From an uncultured Collinsella sp. (lineage in GTDB: Bacteria; Actinomycetota; Coriobacteriia; Coriobacteriales; Coriobacteriaceae), in contig CAAGCF010000002.1 in the NCBI GenBank assembly GCA_900768265.1, forward strand, positions 1-48,113: a stretch of 48,113 nucleotides of DNA. The letters run 5' to 3'. The notes under the pieces were generated by a model. That model ran no database searches, was not told the origin of the DNA, and saw nothing but the letters and a program-made list of their open reading frames with translations. The position numbers and the translations under genes are program-made. The stretch's first letter is position 1, and each line of letters opens with the position of its first letter. This document shows, in pieces, positions 8,241-16,787 of the stretch.

Positions 8241-9062
8241 ATGCCCTACCTTCTTTCTTGTGATATTCATACTCATACGATGTTCTCTGCGCATGCGTAC
8301 TCAACCATCGAGGAGAACATCTATTGGGCGGCAGAGCGCGGCCTTCAGGTGCTCGGTTCAGCCGATCATTTAAGCTCGATGGTTACGCCTTGTCCCAATG
8401 ACCTGCGCAGTTTCCAATTCTTTATTAACCAGGATATCTGGCCGCGCATTTGGAGCGGCGTGCTGGTGCTTCGCGGCGCCGAGGCCGATATCGTTTCGCT
8501 GGACGGCAGCTTGTTTGGCGAGGACATTCCCGTTTCGCTCGATATCGCCGGCGATTCGTATAGTCGTGAGCATTCGCTGTTCGATTTGGTGACGCGTAAT
8601 TTGGATTATTTGGTGGCAAGCGTGCATAACCCGCAGTTTGCCGAAGGCGCGACGCTCGCCCAGACAACCGAGATGTACATCAATGCCCTGGAGCACCCCA
8701 AGGTGTTTATGCTTGGGCATACGGGTCGTTCGGGCGTGCTGTTCGATATCGATGAGGTGCTGCTGGCGGCCAAGGCCAAGCACAAGATAATCGAGATCAA
8801 CAACCACAGCCTTGAGCATGGCAACGATGCTGAGCATTGGGACGTGTGCCGCAAGATCGCCGAGCGCTGCGCCGAGCTGGGCGTGGGCATTGGCGTGTCG
8901 ACTGATGCGCACATTGGCATGGCAATTGGCAAGCTCGACCACGCCCGCAAGATGCTCGACGAGATTCATTTCCCGCTGGATTTGATCGTGACACGCGACC
9001 GCGAGACGCTGCTTCGCGAGATGGCGGCAGCCGGCGTGTGTGACCTGCGCAAGGGGATGTAG
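8241..9062 (+). CDS. PHP-domain phosphoesterase, YcdX-like
   Basis: Predicted metal-dependent phosphatase or phosphoesterase of the PHP superfamily. The 273-residue product opens with the metal-binding CDIHTHT segment and continues with SADHLS, ASVHN and a terminal STDAHIG motif, the histidine and aspartate clusters that hold three metals in the YcdX group. The substrate is unknown; YcdX relatives have broad phosphatase activity. ATG 8241 has AAGGAG five bases before it. An open frame reaches further upstream to 8097 but crosses the promoter and the preceding terminator. Confidence 0.9.
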   Translation: MPYLLSCDIHTHTMFSAHAYSTIEENIYWAAERGLQVLGSADHLSSMVTPCPNDLRSFQFFINQDIWPRIWSGVLVLRGAEADIVSLDGSLFGEDIPVSLDIAGDSYSREHSLFDLVTRNLDYLVASVHNPQFAEGATLAQTTEMYINALEHPKVFMLGHTGRSGVLFDIDEVLLAAKAKHKIIEINNHSLEHGNDAEHWDVCRKIAERCAELGVGIGVSTDAHIGMAIGKLDHARKMLDEIHFPLDLIVTRDRETLLREMAAAGVCDLRKGM

Positions 9063-9082
9063 CGGAGTTCATAAGCCAAGCG

Positions 9083-9115
9083 AAGGGGGCAGTCCAGACG
9101 GGCCGCCCCCTTTCT
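9083..9115 (+). terminator. Terminator after the PHP gene
   Basis: GGGGGC and GCCCCC arms with a partly paired 14-base centre, followed by TTTCTT. It stands between the converging PHP and methyltransferase genes. Confidence 0.75.
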
Positions 9116-9127
9116 TGTGTCGGTGGA

Positions 9128-10576
9128 TTAGCGGCGCTCGAGGACCGCGACAGTCTCGGTGTGGTCGGTATGAGGGAACATGTCGACCGGCGTGATCTTG
9201 AGCAGGCGATAGTCTCCGTCGAGGAGTTGGTGCAGGTCGCGCTCTTGGGTCACGGGATTGCAGCTGATATAGGTGATACGGCGCGGCTTAAGTGTGCAGG
9301 CGGCCTCAAGAAACTCGGGTGTGGAGCCGGCGCGTGGCGGGTCGATGGAGAGAACGTCAACGCGCTCGTTGTTATCGGCGGCGTCCAGGATGTAATCGGT
9401 GGCGTCGTCGGCCATAAACCAAGCGCTGCGGGTGAGGCCGTTGAGCTCGGCATTGCGACGTGCGTCGGCAATGCCCGCCGGGTTGCGCTCCACGCCGAGC
9501 AGCATAATGCCGACACCCCTGTCCTGGGCATCCTTCGCGGCGCACAGACCGATGGTGCCGCTGCCGCAGTACGCGTCCATAAGAATGTCACCATGCTGCA
9601 GGTCCATGCCGTCAATCGCAAGCTGATAGAGCAGCTCGGTCTGCTGTGGATTGGTCTGATAGAACGCGGTAGGGGAGATATCGAATTCGCAATCGAGCAG
9701 CTGGTCGCGCATGCACTCGGCACCATAGACGATACGAGTCTCCTCACCCAAGATGGCGTTACCGGGACGGCCGTTGATATTTTGGGCGACGGTGACGATA
9801 TGCGGATCGAGCGCCGCGACGGCCTCAAAGAACTCCTGCGCATGCGGTAAGTCACGCTGGGCGGTCACGAGCGTAACCATGACTTGGTCGGTGCGCCAAC
9901 CGCAGCGGACGACGGCATAGCGAAGCAAACCAAGATGCTTGTCCTCATTAAAGGCGGGAATATGCAGCCGCTCAGCTTCGCGCGCGATGCCGTTGAGAAT
10001 CTGACGGGCACCCGGCGCCTCGACAGGACACTCGGGTACGGCAACGATCTTGTGCGTGCCGCGCTCAAAAAAGCCGCAGCGGACAGCGCCCTCCTTGCCG
10101 GGAGCAAACGGAGTGGCAGCCTTATGACGAAAACCACGCGGCGCAGGATACTTGCCCGGGTCGCCCAAGGTAACACCCATACCGCGAATGGGGTCGACGG
10201 CGATGCCCTCGCGCTCACAAAGAGCGGCAAAAAGCTCCTCCATAGCAGCCTGCTTGGCGGCGAGCTGCTTCTTATAAGGACGATTGAGCGCCGTGCACCC
10301 ACCACAAGCCCGCATGATGGAACAAGGCGACTTGGGATCCACGATCTTTCGCGCAGGCTGAGCCGAATCCTTGCGTGAGTCCTTGGAACGAACGTGAGAC
10401 GCTTTATCCCCGCCGTGACGAGAGCCAGAACGCTTGGTCTTAACCTTGCCTTTGGCCGACTTACCCTTCGCATCCTGAGATGGCTTGGATTTCTTAGAAG
10501 ATTTTTTCTCCTCCGACCCCTCAGCCGCCTCGATCAAAGCACGACGAGCCTTACGCTCCGCACGAGATTCTGCCAT
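9128..10576 (-). CDS. 23S rRNA (uracil-5-)-methyltransferase, RlmD/RlmCD family
   Basis: Class I SAM-dependent enzyme that makes 5-methyluridine in 23S rRNA (or tRNA, for some relatives). Iron-sulfur cysteines C85, C91 and C94 follow the C-x5-C-x2-C spacing of RumA, and a fourth is likely in PECPVE. The SAM site is DAYCGSGTIGL, and the catalytic region has SIDPPRAG and ISCNPVTQERDL. The first 80 or so residues form a Lys/Ser-rich tail in place of a recognisable TRAM domain. Length 482. ATG 10576 is preferred because GGAG lies six bases upstream; a GTG at 10588 is also in frame. Confidence 0.92.
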   Translation of the reverse strand: MAESRAERKARRALIEAAEGSEEKKSSKKSKPSQDAKGKSAKGKVKTKRSGSRHGGDKASHVRSKDSRKDSAQPARKIVDPKSPCSIMRACGGCTALNRPYKKQLAAKQAAMEELFAALCEREGIAVDPIRGMGVTLGDPGKYPAPRGFRHKAATPFAPGKEGAVRCGFFERGTHKIVAVPECPVEAPGARQILNGIAREAERLHIPAFNEDKHLGLLRYAVVRCGWRTDQVMVTLVTAQRDLPHAQEFFEAVAALDPHIVTVAQNINGRPGNAILGEETRIVYGAECMRDQLLDCEFDISPTAFYQTNPQQTELLYQLAIDGMDLQHGDILMDAYCGSGTIGLCAAKDAQDRGVGIMLLGVERNPAGIADARRNAELNGLTRSAWFMADDATDYILDAADNNERVDVLSIDPPRAGSTPEFLEAACTLKPRRITYISCNPVTQERDLHQLLDGDYRLLKITPVDMFPHTDHTETVAVLERR

Positions 10577-10683
10577 CAATAACTCCACTAATTCATGAAT
10601 TTAAGCTGCAAGTATTGTACCGTTCCAAGCCAGCAGACGATATGCAAGCGGTTTATTCGTGTTAGTGATAAGCCCAACGACGT

Positions 10684-10820
10684 TTGCCCGCCGGGTGCCG
10701 GGGCAGGGGTTAAGTTTGTCGCGAGTTCCGCACGAACAGGAGGCCACTTAATGTGCTCTCCGTCGTGAGCAGGACTGTAGAGCAGCAAACTTAACCCCTG
10801 CCCCGGCACCCGGCGGGCAA
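10684..10820. repeat. Perfect 35-bp inverted repeat with a 67-base centre
   Basis: Arms 10684-10718 and 10786-10820 are exact reverse complements over 35 bases, starting TTGCCCGCCGGGTGCCGGGG and ending in GGTTAAGTTTG. The centre codes for nothing visible. It occupies most of the 337-base gap between the methyltransferase and ABC-importer genes. It resembles a MITE or REP-type element by shape only. Confidence 0.9.
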
Positions 10821-10875
10821 GCCCTCCCTTGTACTCCATCTCACTAAAGTGTATGATTCTGGACGTTACATGACT

Positions 10876-10895
10876 CACTTTACCTAACTAAAGTG
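10876..10895. promoter_or_regulatory. Palindromic operator candidate before the amino acid ABC importer
   Basis: CACTTTA-CCTAAC-TAAAGTG is a perfect 7-bp inverted repeat, 18 bases before the substrate-binding gene start and just before its ribosome binding site. A further ACTAAAGTG half-site lies at 10843-10851. The core CTTTA-N6-TAAAG recurs before ilvE at 45733-45748. Confidence 0.6.
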
Positions 10896-10913
10896 CTATC
10901 AAGGGGGAATACC

Positions 10914-11774
10914 ATGAATGCCGATATGTCTCGTCGTCAATTTGTCGGTCTAGCCGGTTCGCTTGCCACGGTGCTTGGCCTTGGTCTTGTCGGCTGCGGC
11001 GGTGGTGCCGGCAAGGGCTCCGCTGCTGGCTCTGCCGCGGCCAAGGATGTGAAGGGCGCTGCGGAGTCCAAAAAGCTCGTCGTGGGCTTTGACAAGTCCT
11101 ATCCTCCGTATGGCTTTGTAGGCGACGATGGCGAGTACACCGGCTTTGACCTCGACCTTGCCAAGGCCGTTGCCGACAAGCAGGGCTGGGACGTTGAGTA
11201 TGAGGCTATCGACTGGGATGCCAAGGACACGCTGCTCAACTCAGGTGCCATCAACTGCATCTGGAACGGCTTTACCATGGAGGGCCGCGAGGACGACTAC
11301 ACGTTCTCCGAGCCTTACATGCTCAACGAGCAGGTGCTCGTGGTCAAGAAGGACGCGGGTATCAAGAGCTGGGACGATCTTGCCGGCAAGACCGTGATTA
11401 CCCAGACTGATTCCGCTGCGCAGGATGTGCTCGAGGGCGACCAGAAGGATCTGGCCGCGACGTTTGCCACGCTCGATACCATCGGCGAGTACAACACGGC
11501 GTTTATGCAGCTCGAGAGTGGTGCAGTCGATGCCGTTGCCTGTGACCTCTCGATCGCTCAGTATCAGCTTGCCGCCAAGCCCGATGCCTATACGCAGCTC
11601 GACAAGCCGCTGTCCAGCGAGCACTACGCCGTTGGCTTTAAGAAGGGCGACACCAAGTCCGCCGATGCCGTGACCGAGTCGCTCAAGGCACTCTACGAGG
11701 ATGGCACGGTCAAGGACCTCTGTGATAAATATGCAGATTACGGTCTGTCTTTCGATAATTGGGTGCTCAAGTAA
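10914..11774 (+). CDS. Amino acid ABC transporter substrate-binding lipoprotein
   Basis: Extracytoplasmic receptor of a polar amino acid importer (SBP family 3). The N-terminus has a Tat-like SRRQFVG motif at about residues 6-12 followed by a hydrophobic stretch and a lipobox LVGC, so it is probably a Tat-exported lipoprotein. The mature part shows the family start KKLVVGFDKSYPPYGF and the G-F-D-L-D segment GYTGFDLDLAKAVAD-type. Length 286. ATG 10914 follows AAGGGGGAA. It is the first gene of the operon with the permease and ATPase; specificity within polar amino acids is not decidable. Confidence 0.92.
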   Translation: MNADMSRRQFVGLAGSLATVLGLGLVGCGGGAGKGSAAGSAAAKDVKGAAESKKLVVGFDKSYPPYGFVGDDGEYTGFDLDLAKAVADKQGWDVEYEAIDWDAKDTLLNSGAINCIWNGFTMEGREDDYTFSEPYMLNEQVLVVKKDAGIKSWDDLAGKTVITQTDSAAQDVLEGDQKDLAATFATLDTIGEYNTAFMQLESGAVDAVACDLSIAQYQLAAKPDAYTQLDKPLSSEHYAVGFKKGDTKSADAVTESLKALYEDGTVKDLCDKYADYGLSFDNWVLK

Positions 11775-12427
11775 TGTCTATTCAGGTCATGATGCAGATG
11801 CTTGGCCAGGGATTCTTGGTCAGTTTGCAGCTGTTTGTGCTAACGCTGCTGGGGTCGATTCCGCTGGGAATCCCCGTGGCGTTCATGCGCATGAGCAAAA
11901 TTGCGCCGCTTCGCTGGATCGCGCGCATCTATATTTCGGTGATGCGCGGCACGCCGCTCATGCTGCAGATGTTTGCGATCTACTTTGCCCCGTACTACGT
12001 GTTCGGCATCTCGCTCACGCCCGATTCCAAATGGACGGCGTGCGTCGTGGCGTTCATCATCAACTACGCCGGCTACTTTGCCGAGATCTATCGCTCGGGC
12101 CTGCAGTCCATTCCGCGCGGTCAATACGAGGCGGCCAAGGTGCTGGGCTATTCGCGCATGCAGACGTTTCTGTATATCGTGATGCCGCAGGTCGCCAAGC
12201 GTATTCTGCCGGCGATGGGCAACGAAATCATTACGCTGGTCAAGGATACGTCGCTGGCGTTTGCCATTGGCGTGGGTGAGATGTTCTCGACCGCCAAGGC
12301 ACTGGTTGCCTCGCAGGTGAGCATGGTGCCGTTTGCGATTGCGGCGCTGATCTACTGGGTCTTTAACTTCGTGGTCGAGATGCTGCTGGGCGCCACCGAA
12401 AAGAAGCTGGACTATTATCATGACTAA
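11774..12427 (+). CDS. Amino acid ABC transporter permease
   Basis: Inner-membrane permease of the polar amino acid family (HisM/GlnP type). The 217-residue product has about five hydrophobic segments and the conserved EAA loop GQYEAAKVLGYSRMQTFLYI, which docks to the ATPase. ATG 11774 shares its first base with the TAA stop of the substrate-binding gene (TAATG), implying translational coupling. Only one permease is present, so a homodimer is likely. Confidence 0.92.
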   Translation: MSIQVMMQMLGQGFLVSLQLFVLTLLGSIPLGIPVAFMRMSKIAPLRWIARIYISVMRGTPLMLQMFAIYFAPYYVFGISLTPDSKWTACVVAFIINYAGYFAEIYRSGLQSIPRGQYEAAKVLGYSRMQTFLYIVMPQVAKRILPAMGNEIITLVKDTSLAFAIGVGEMFSTAKALVASQVSMVPFAIAALIYWVFNFVVEMLLGATEKKLDYYHD

Positions 12428-13184
12428 CTCAGTGATGAAAATCGAAAGTGCGCGTAAGGCGTTTGGCGGCAATGAGGTGCTCAAGGATATCTCGCTCGAG
12501 GTGAAGCGTGGCGAGGTCGTGGCGATTATTGGGCCTTCGGGTGGCGGCAAGTCCACGCTGCTGCGGTGTGCCACGCTGCTCGAGACGCTCGACGGAGGCT
12601 CGCTCTCGTTTGGCGACCTTGCCGTCGCGACGGATGCGGGTTCGGGCGCGGTGTACGCAAAGGGCGATGTACCTAAACAGGCGCGCTCGCGGTTCGGTCT
12701 GGTGTTTCAGAACTACAATCTGTTCCCGCACTATACCGTGATGAAAAACATCACCGATGCACCGATCCGCGTGCTTAGGCGTCCGCGCGAGCAGGCGGAG
12801 GCCCGCGCACACGAGCTTATTGCACAGATGGGGCTTACGGGTAACGAGAACAAGGTACCCTGCGAGCTTTCGGGCGGTCAGCAGCAGCGCGTGAGTATTG
12901 CCCGCGCCCTAGCGCTCGACCCGGAAATCTTGTTCTTTGATGAGCCGACCTCGGCGCTCGATCCAGAGCTGACGGCTGAGGTGCTGCGCGTCATCAAGGA
13001 TTTGGCCGCGCAGAATATGACGATGGTGATCGTGACGCACGCGATGCAGTTTGCCCGCGACGTTGCCGACCGCGTGGTCTTTATGGATGGCGGTCGTATT
13101 GTCGAGGAGGGTCCTGCCGAGCAGGTCATCGACCATCCGCGCGAGCAGCGTACCCGTGAGTTCTTGAGCCGTATCGAGGGGTAG
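12420..13184 (+). CDS. Amino acid ABC transporter ATP-binding protein
   Basis: Cytoplasmic ATPase of the importer (GlnQ/HisP type). Walker A is GPSGGGKST, the signature is LSGGQQQR, Walker B is ILFFDEPTSALD, and the switch histidine lies in VIVTHAM. Length is 254. A short insertion, DAGSGAVYAKGDVPKQ, after the Walker A region is longer than in typical HisP relatives. Its ATG overlaps the permease end by eight bases, so the three genes form one transcript ending at 13254. Confidence 0.95.
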   Translation: MTNSVMKIESARKAFGGNEVLKDISLEVKRGEVVAIIGPSGGGKSTLLRCATLLETLDGGSLSFGDLAVATDAGSGAVYAKGDVPKQARSRFGLVFQNYNLFPHYTVMKNITDAPIRVLRRPREQAEARAHELIAQMGLTGNENKVPCELSGGQQQRVSIARALALDPEILFFDEPTSALDPELTAEVLRVIKDLAAQNMTMVIVTHAMQFARDVADRVVFMDGGRIVEEGPAEQVIDHPREQRTREFLSRIEG

Positions 13185-13220
13185 GCTCAGCTATTTACTC
13201 AACTATTAATTGAGGTGATG

Positions 13221-13254
13221 CCGCCGCAGGTCTTATGATCTGTGGCGGTTTTTT
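13221..13254 (+). terminator. Terminator after the amino acid ABC operon
   Basis: CCGCCGCAG and CTGTGGCGG arms with a small loop, followed by TTTTTT, about 37 bases after the ATPase gene stop. Confidence 0.85.
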
Positions 13255-13490
13255 GCATCCGCGGGGTTCAATAATCGCCTCGCAAGCTTGCTCTCTCCTC
13301 TCGCCGCCCGTATCCATACGCGTGCCGAAAGGTCTGCATGGACAGGCGACTGCAAGGGTAGGGTGGTGGCATAGGACATTTGGAGGGTGAGCCGGCTCGG
13401 CTGCCGACCATGCTGCTCCCGGAACGGCATCGACCGCGAACTCTCCCCGTTGGCGTCGCGCATCGCGCGCGACCCTGCAAGGAGGTCATC
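13255..13490 (+). other. Long leader of the EF-G-like gene
   Basis: This non-coding stretch carries no recognised riboswitch or RNA family. A hairpin GTCGCGC/GCGCGAC at 13455-13473 stands six bases before the AAGGAGG ribosome binding site. An in-frame extension upstream from 13380 lacks a ribosome binding site and family similarity, so it is not counted as coding. Confidence 0.4.
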
Positions 13491-15566
13491 ATGGGTGCTC
13501 CCAAGACCGGCAATGTAAGGAACGTGGTGCTCGTAGGCCAAGGCGGGGTGGGCAAGACTTCACTCGCCGAGGCCATGCTCCACCTTTCCGGTAAGACCGC
13601 CCGCCTGGGCGGCCACGACGGCACCAAGCCCACGCTCGACTATGACCCCGAAGAGGTTAAGCGTGCGTTTTCCATCTCGACGACCATCGCGCCGATCGAC
13701 TGGAAGGGCGCCCGCATCAACGTGCTCGATGCCCCGTGCTACCCCGATTTTATCGGCGACGCCTTTGCCGCGATGAGCGTCTGCGAGACGGCGCTGTTTG
13801 TGGTCGACGCCGAGGCCGGCCCGCAGCCTACGACGGTTAAGCTCTGGTATGCCGCCGAGGACCTGCGTCTGGCGCGTGCGGTATTCGTAAACCGCCTGTC
13901 GCGCTCCGAGGCCAGCTTTGCGACCACCATGGACCTGCTGCAGGAGCGCTTTGGTACGCGACTGGGCGCCGTGACTCTTCCCTGGGGCGAGGGCGAAGAC
14001 TTTGACGGCATTATCGACCTGGTGCGCATGAAGGCGCGCCATTGCAACGGCACCGAAGCCGTTGAGTCGGAGATTCCCGAGGAGTATCGTGCCCAGGCCG
14101 AGGAGGCCCATGACCATCTGTGCGAGTTGGTGGCCGAGGCCGACGATGAGCTGATGATGAAGTACCTGGAAGGCGAGGAGACGCTGACGCAGGAGGAGCT
14201 TGAGGGCCTGCTGTCCAAAGCGATCGCTGAGCGCATCTTTGTGCCGGTCTTTGCGGGCGATTGCATTAAGGAGCAGGGCGTCAACTCGCTGATGGACGAC
14301 ATCGCCACGTACTTCCCGGCGCCGACTGACTACGGCGAGATGCCGCTCATCGATGGCGACTCGCTTAAGATCTCGAGCGACGATGACCGTCCGGTGGCGT
14401 TTGTGTTTAAGACCCTGGCCGACCCGCAGCAGGGCCGTATCAGCTTTATCAAGGTGCTGACGGGTACGCTTGAGCCGGGCCTCGAGCTGGTCAACGCGCG
14501 TACCCGCAAGAGCGATCGTCTGGCTCACCTGTATGTGATGTGCGGCCGCGACATGACCGAGGTCGGTCACGCCTATGCCGGCGACATTATCGTGGCGCCC
14601 AAGTTGGCGGCAGAGACGGGTGACACGCTCTCCATTACCGGTAAGGTCGAGGCAGCGGCGTTTAAGTTCCCCAACTCACAGTACCGCATTGCCATCGAGG
14701 CCGAGAATCGCGGCGACGAAGAGAAGCTCTACACGTTTATCGAGAAGGCTTGCAAGGCCGATCCGACCATGAGCATCGACCGTGACGAGGAGACGGGCCA
14801 GACTATCATCTCCGCCGTGGGCGAGGCGCAGGTTTCGGTGCTGCTCAACCGTTTGGAGGATCGCACCAAGGTCGTGGCCAAAAGCGTGCCGATCCGCATT
14901 CCGTATCGCGAGACCATCCGCCGCACGGCGAGCGCCCAGGGTCGCCACAAGAAGCAGACCGGCGGCGCCGGTCAGTACGGCGACTGCTGGCTGCGCGTGG
15001 AGCCGCTCATTGGGCCCGACGGCACGAGCGACGGCTATGAGTTTGTTGACGAGGTTGTGGGTGGCCGCATCCCGCGCTCGCTCATCCCCGCCGTGGACAA
15101 GGGCGTCCAGGAGACCATGAAGGACGGTATTATTGCCGGTTATCCGCTCACGGGCATTCGCGTCGCGGTGTATGACGGCTCGTATCACAGTGTCGACTCC
15201 AACGAGATGGCGTTTCGCGCGGCGGCTCGCATCGGCCTGCGCAAGGCGTGCGCCGATGCCGATCCGGTGGTACTGGAGCCCATCGAGGAAATCACGGTGA
15301 CTATCCCCGAGAGCTACGCCGGCGCCGTGATGGGCGACATCTCGGCCTCGCGTGGTCGCGTGACGGGCATGGAGACCGATGAGCGTGGCGACACCGTGGT
15401 TATCGCGCAGGCGCCTCTCGCCGAGCTGACGGATTATTCGACGCGCCTGCGCTCCATCACGCGCGGCACGGGCGACTTTACCATGAAGCCCGCAGGCTAT
15501 GAGCAGGTGCCCTATGACGTTCAGGCCAAGCTGGTCGAGCGCTATGAGGAGGGTCGCGCCAAGTAA
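13491..15566 (+). CDS. Elongation factor G-like translational GTPase (FusA2-type)
   Basis: Second-copy EF-G-like protein of the type found in Actinobacteria and Firmicutes; role in translation or ribosome recycling not established. The 691-residue product has the EF-G domain order. The P-loop is GQGGVGKT at 16-23. The G3 motif reads DAPC where EF-G has DTPG, and the G4 region reads NRLSR where NKxD is expected, so guanine recognition may differ. Domain IV and V features (GQYGDCWLRVEP, then DISASRGRVTGMETDE) are intact. ATG 13491 has AAGGAGG upstream. Monocistronic. Confidence 0.88.
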   Translation: MGAPKTGNVRNVVLVGQGGVGKTSLAEAMLHLSGKTARLGGHDGTKPTLDYDPEEVKRAFSISTTIAPIDWKGARINVLDAPCYPDFIGDAFAAMSVCETALFVVDAEAGPQPTTVKLWYAAEDLRLARAVFVNRLSRSEASFATTMDLLQERFGTRLGAVTLPWGEGEDFDGIIDLVRMKARHCNGTEAVESEIPEEYRAQAEEAHDHLCELVAEADDELMMKYLEGEETLTQEELEGLLSKAIAERIFVPVFAGDCIKEQGVNSLMDDIATYFPAPTDYGEMPLIDGDSLKISSDDDRPVAFVFKTLADPQQGRISFIKVLTGTLEPGLELVNARTRKSDRLAHLYVMCGRDMTEVGHAYAGDIIVAPKLAAETGDTLSITGKVEAAAFKFPNSQYRIAIEAENRGDEEKLYTFIEKACKADPTMSIDRDEETGQTIISAVGEAQVSVLLNRLEDRTKVVAKSVPIRIPYRETIRRTASAQGRHKKQTGGAGQYGDCWLRVEPLIGPDGTSDGYEFVDEVVGGRIPRSLIPAVDKGVQETMKDGIIAGYPLTGIRVAVYDGSYHSVDSNEMAFRAAARIGLRKACADADPVVLEPIEEITVTIPESYAGAVMGDISASRGRVTGMETDERGDTVVIAQAPLAELTDYSTRLRSITRGTGDFTMKPAGYEQVPYDVQAKLVERYEEGRAK

Positions 15567-15599
15567 CGTGTGGTTTTGCCTGCAATGTAGGTGCTGACG

Positions 15600-15635
15600 A
15601 AAAGGCCGCCCTGGGTAACCGGGGCGGCCTTATTT
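15600..15635 (+). terminator. Terminator after the EF-G-like gene
   Basis: AAGGCCGCCC and GGGGCGGCCTT arms with a short loop, followed by ATTT, about 35 bases after the stop. Confidence 0.85.
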
Positions 15636-15676
15636 GATCCCTGGGGCTGCAAATCGATTCATGTTGCGGTTGGGGG

Positions 15677-16657
15677 CTAGTCCCCCGAGGCCTGGTTGCG
15701 GCCGGTGGCGTAGTCGATCTGCACGTGCGGCTGCAGGTTGTAGCAGTACACGTGGAAGCACAGGGTCTTGCCGTGGTCCTCGACCGATTGCGCCTCGAGG
15801 CGCACGCCGCGGCAGACAAGTTCCTCCTCGTTGTACATGGGCGTGACGCGATAGAGAACATGGTTGCCCGTGTCGTGGATGTAGTTAAGAATCTGCTCCT
15901 CAAACGGCAGCATGCCCGTCTCGTTGAGATAGCGCGTGCCGGTGAGGAGATTCTTGCGGTTGGCGTTTTCGCCGCAGAGCGACCAGGCGATGAGGTGGCA
16001 GCGGTTGTAGAGGCTCTGGCCTGGAATAAAGTCGTAGCGCTGTTGGTGCCATCCGGCGGGGTGGATACGCGAGATATCCCCGCGCTTGCCTTGGCCGAGC
16101 GATTCGGGGCCCACGCAGGCAAGCGCTTTGCGGGTGCGGCCCAGACTGTCGAGCTTGGAGAACTTCTTAAAGCAGCCCTCTTCGGTGGCGCGCTCGTATT
16201 CATCGAGCGTGAATGACGGCATGCCGAGCGGGTGCGTGCTGTCGGCGCGAAGGGCAACGTAGGGATTGCCGGCGTAGTCGGGAATGCTGCTGAGATAAAC
16301 ACCGCGGGCGCGGTTGAGGTCGGGGTTTTCCACCTCGTCGATGGGGGCGGCGACACTGTCCGCGGAAGCGTCATCGGTGTCGCTTGCGGCGGAATCGGGG
16401 CCATCGCCAGAGTCTTGGCTATTTTGAGAGTCCTCGGAGCTCGCTGTTCCCGATTCGAGCCGTGCGACCAAGTCCGCTTCGTCGTCGGTACGGCTGGGAC
16501 TCTCGTTTTGCTTTTCGGCCAGAGCCGCTGCCTGCTCATCGCTTTGCGGCGACAACAGCTTGGGCGCTCCGTCGAGCGACCCTGTGAACAGCGCAAAACC
16601 CAGCACCACGGCGGTGCCGATGGAAAGTACTTGCTTGTAGACGGACTTGCGCGACAT
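15677..16657 (-). CDS. Secreted or anchored DNA/RNA non-specific endonuclease
   Basis: Nuclease of the EndA-like DNA-entry nuclease group. A basic start and a hydrophobic segment at about residues 8-26 give a signal or anchor; residues 30-100 are low-complexity Asp/Ser/Ala-rich linker. The catalytic domain shows YNRCHLIAWSLCGENANRKN and LLTGTRYLNETGMLPFE, matching EndA's His and metal-binding Asn region. Length 326. AGGAG precedes ATG 16657. It acts outside the membrane, possibly in nutrient scavenging or DNA uptake; no competence genes are near. Confidence 0.88.
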   Translation of the reverse strand: MSRKSVYKQVLSIGTAVVLGFALFTGSLDGAPKLLSPQSDEQAAALAEKQNESPSRTDDEADLVARLESGTASSEDSQNSQDSGDGPDSAASDTDDASADSVAAPIDEVENPDLNRARGVYLSSIPDYAGNPYVALRADSTHPLGMPSFTLDEYERATEEGCFKKFSKLDSLGRTRKALACVGPESLGQGKRGDISRIHPAGWHQQRYDFIPGQSLYNRCHLIAWSLCGENANRKNLLTGTRYLNETGMLPFEEQILNYIHDTGNHVLYRVTPMYNEEELVCRGVRLEAQSVEDHGKTLCFHVYCYNLQPHVQIDYATGRNQASGD

Positions 16658-16787
16658 TGAGGCTCCTGGATGGACGGTTGGGAATCTACCAGTCTAGCAG
16701 GAGCCGGCAGAGGCCGTTCTGTCGAACAAATACTTAAGATTTGGGACAAATGCCGCTGGTCCATTTGCCCCCATGTTGGGCTTATGG

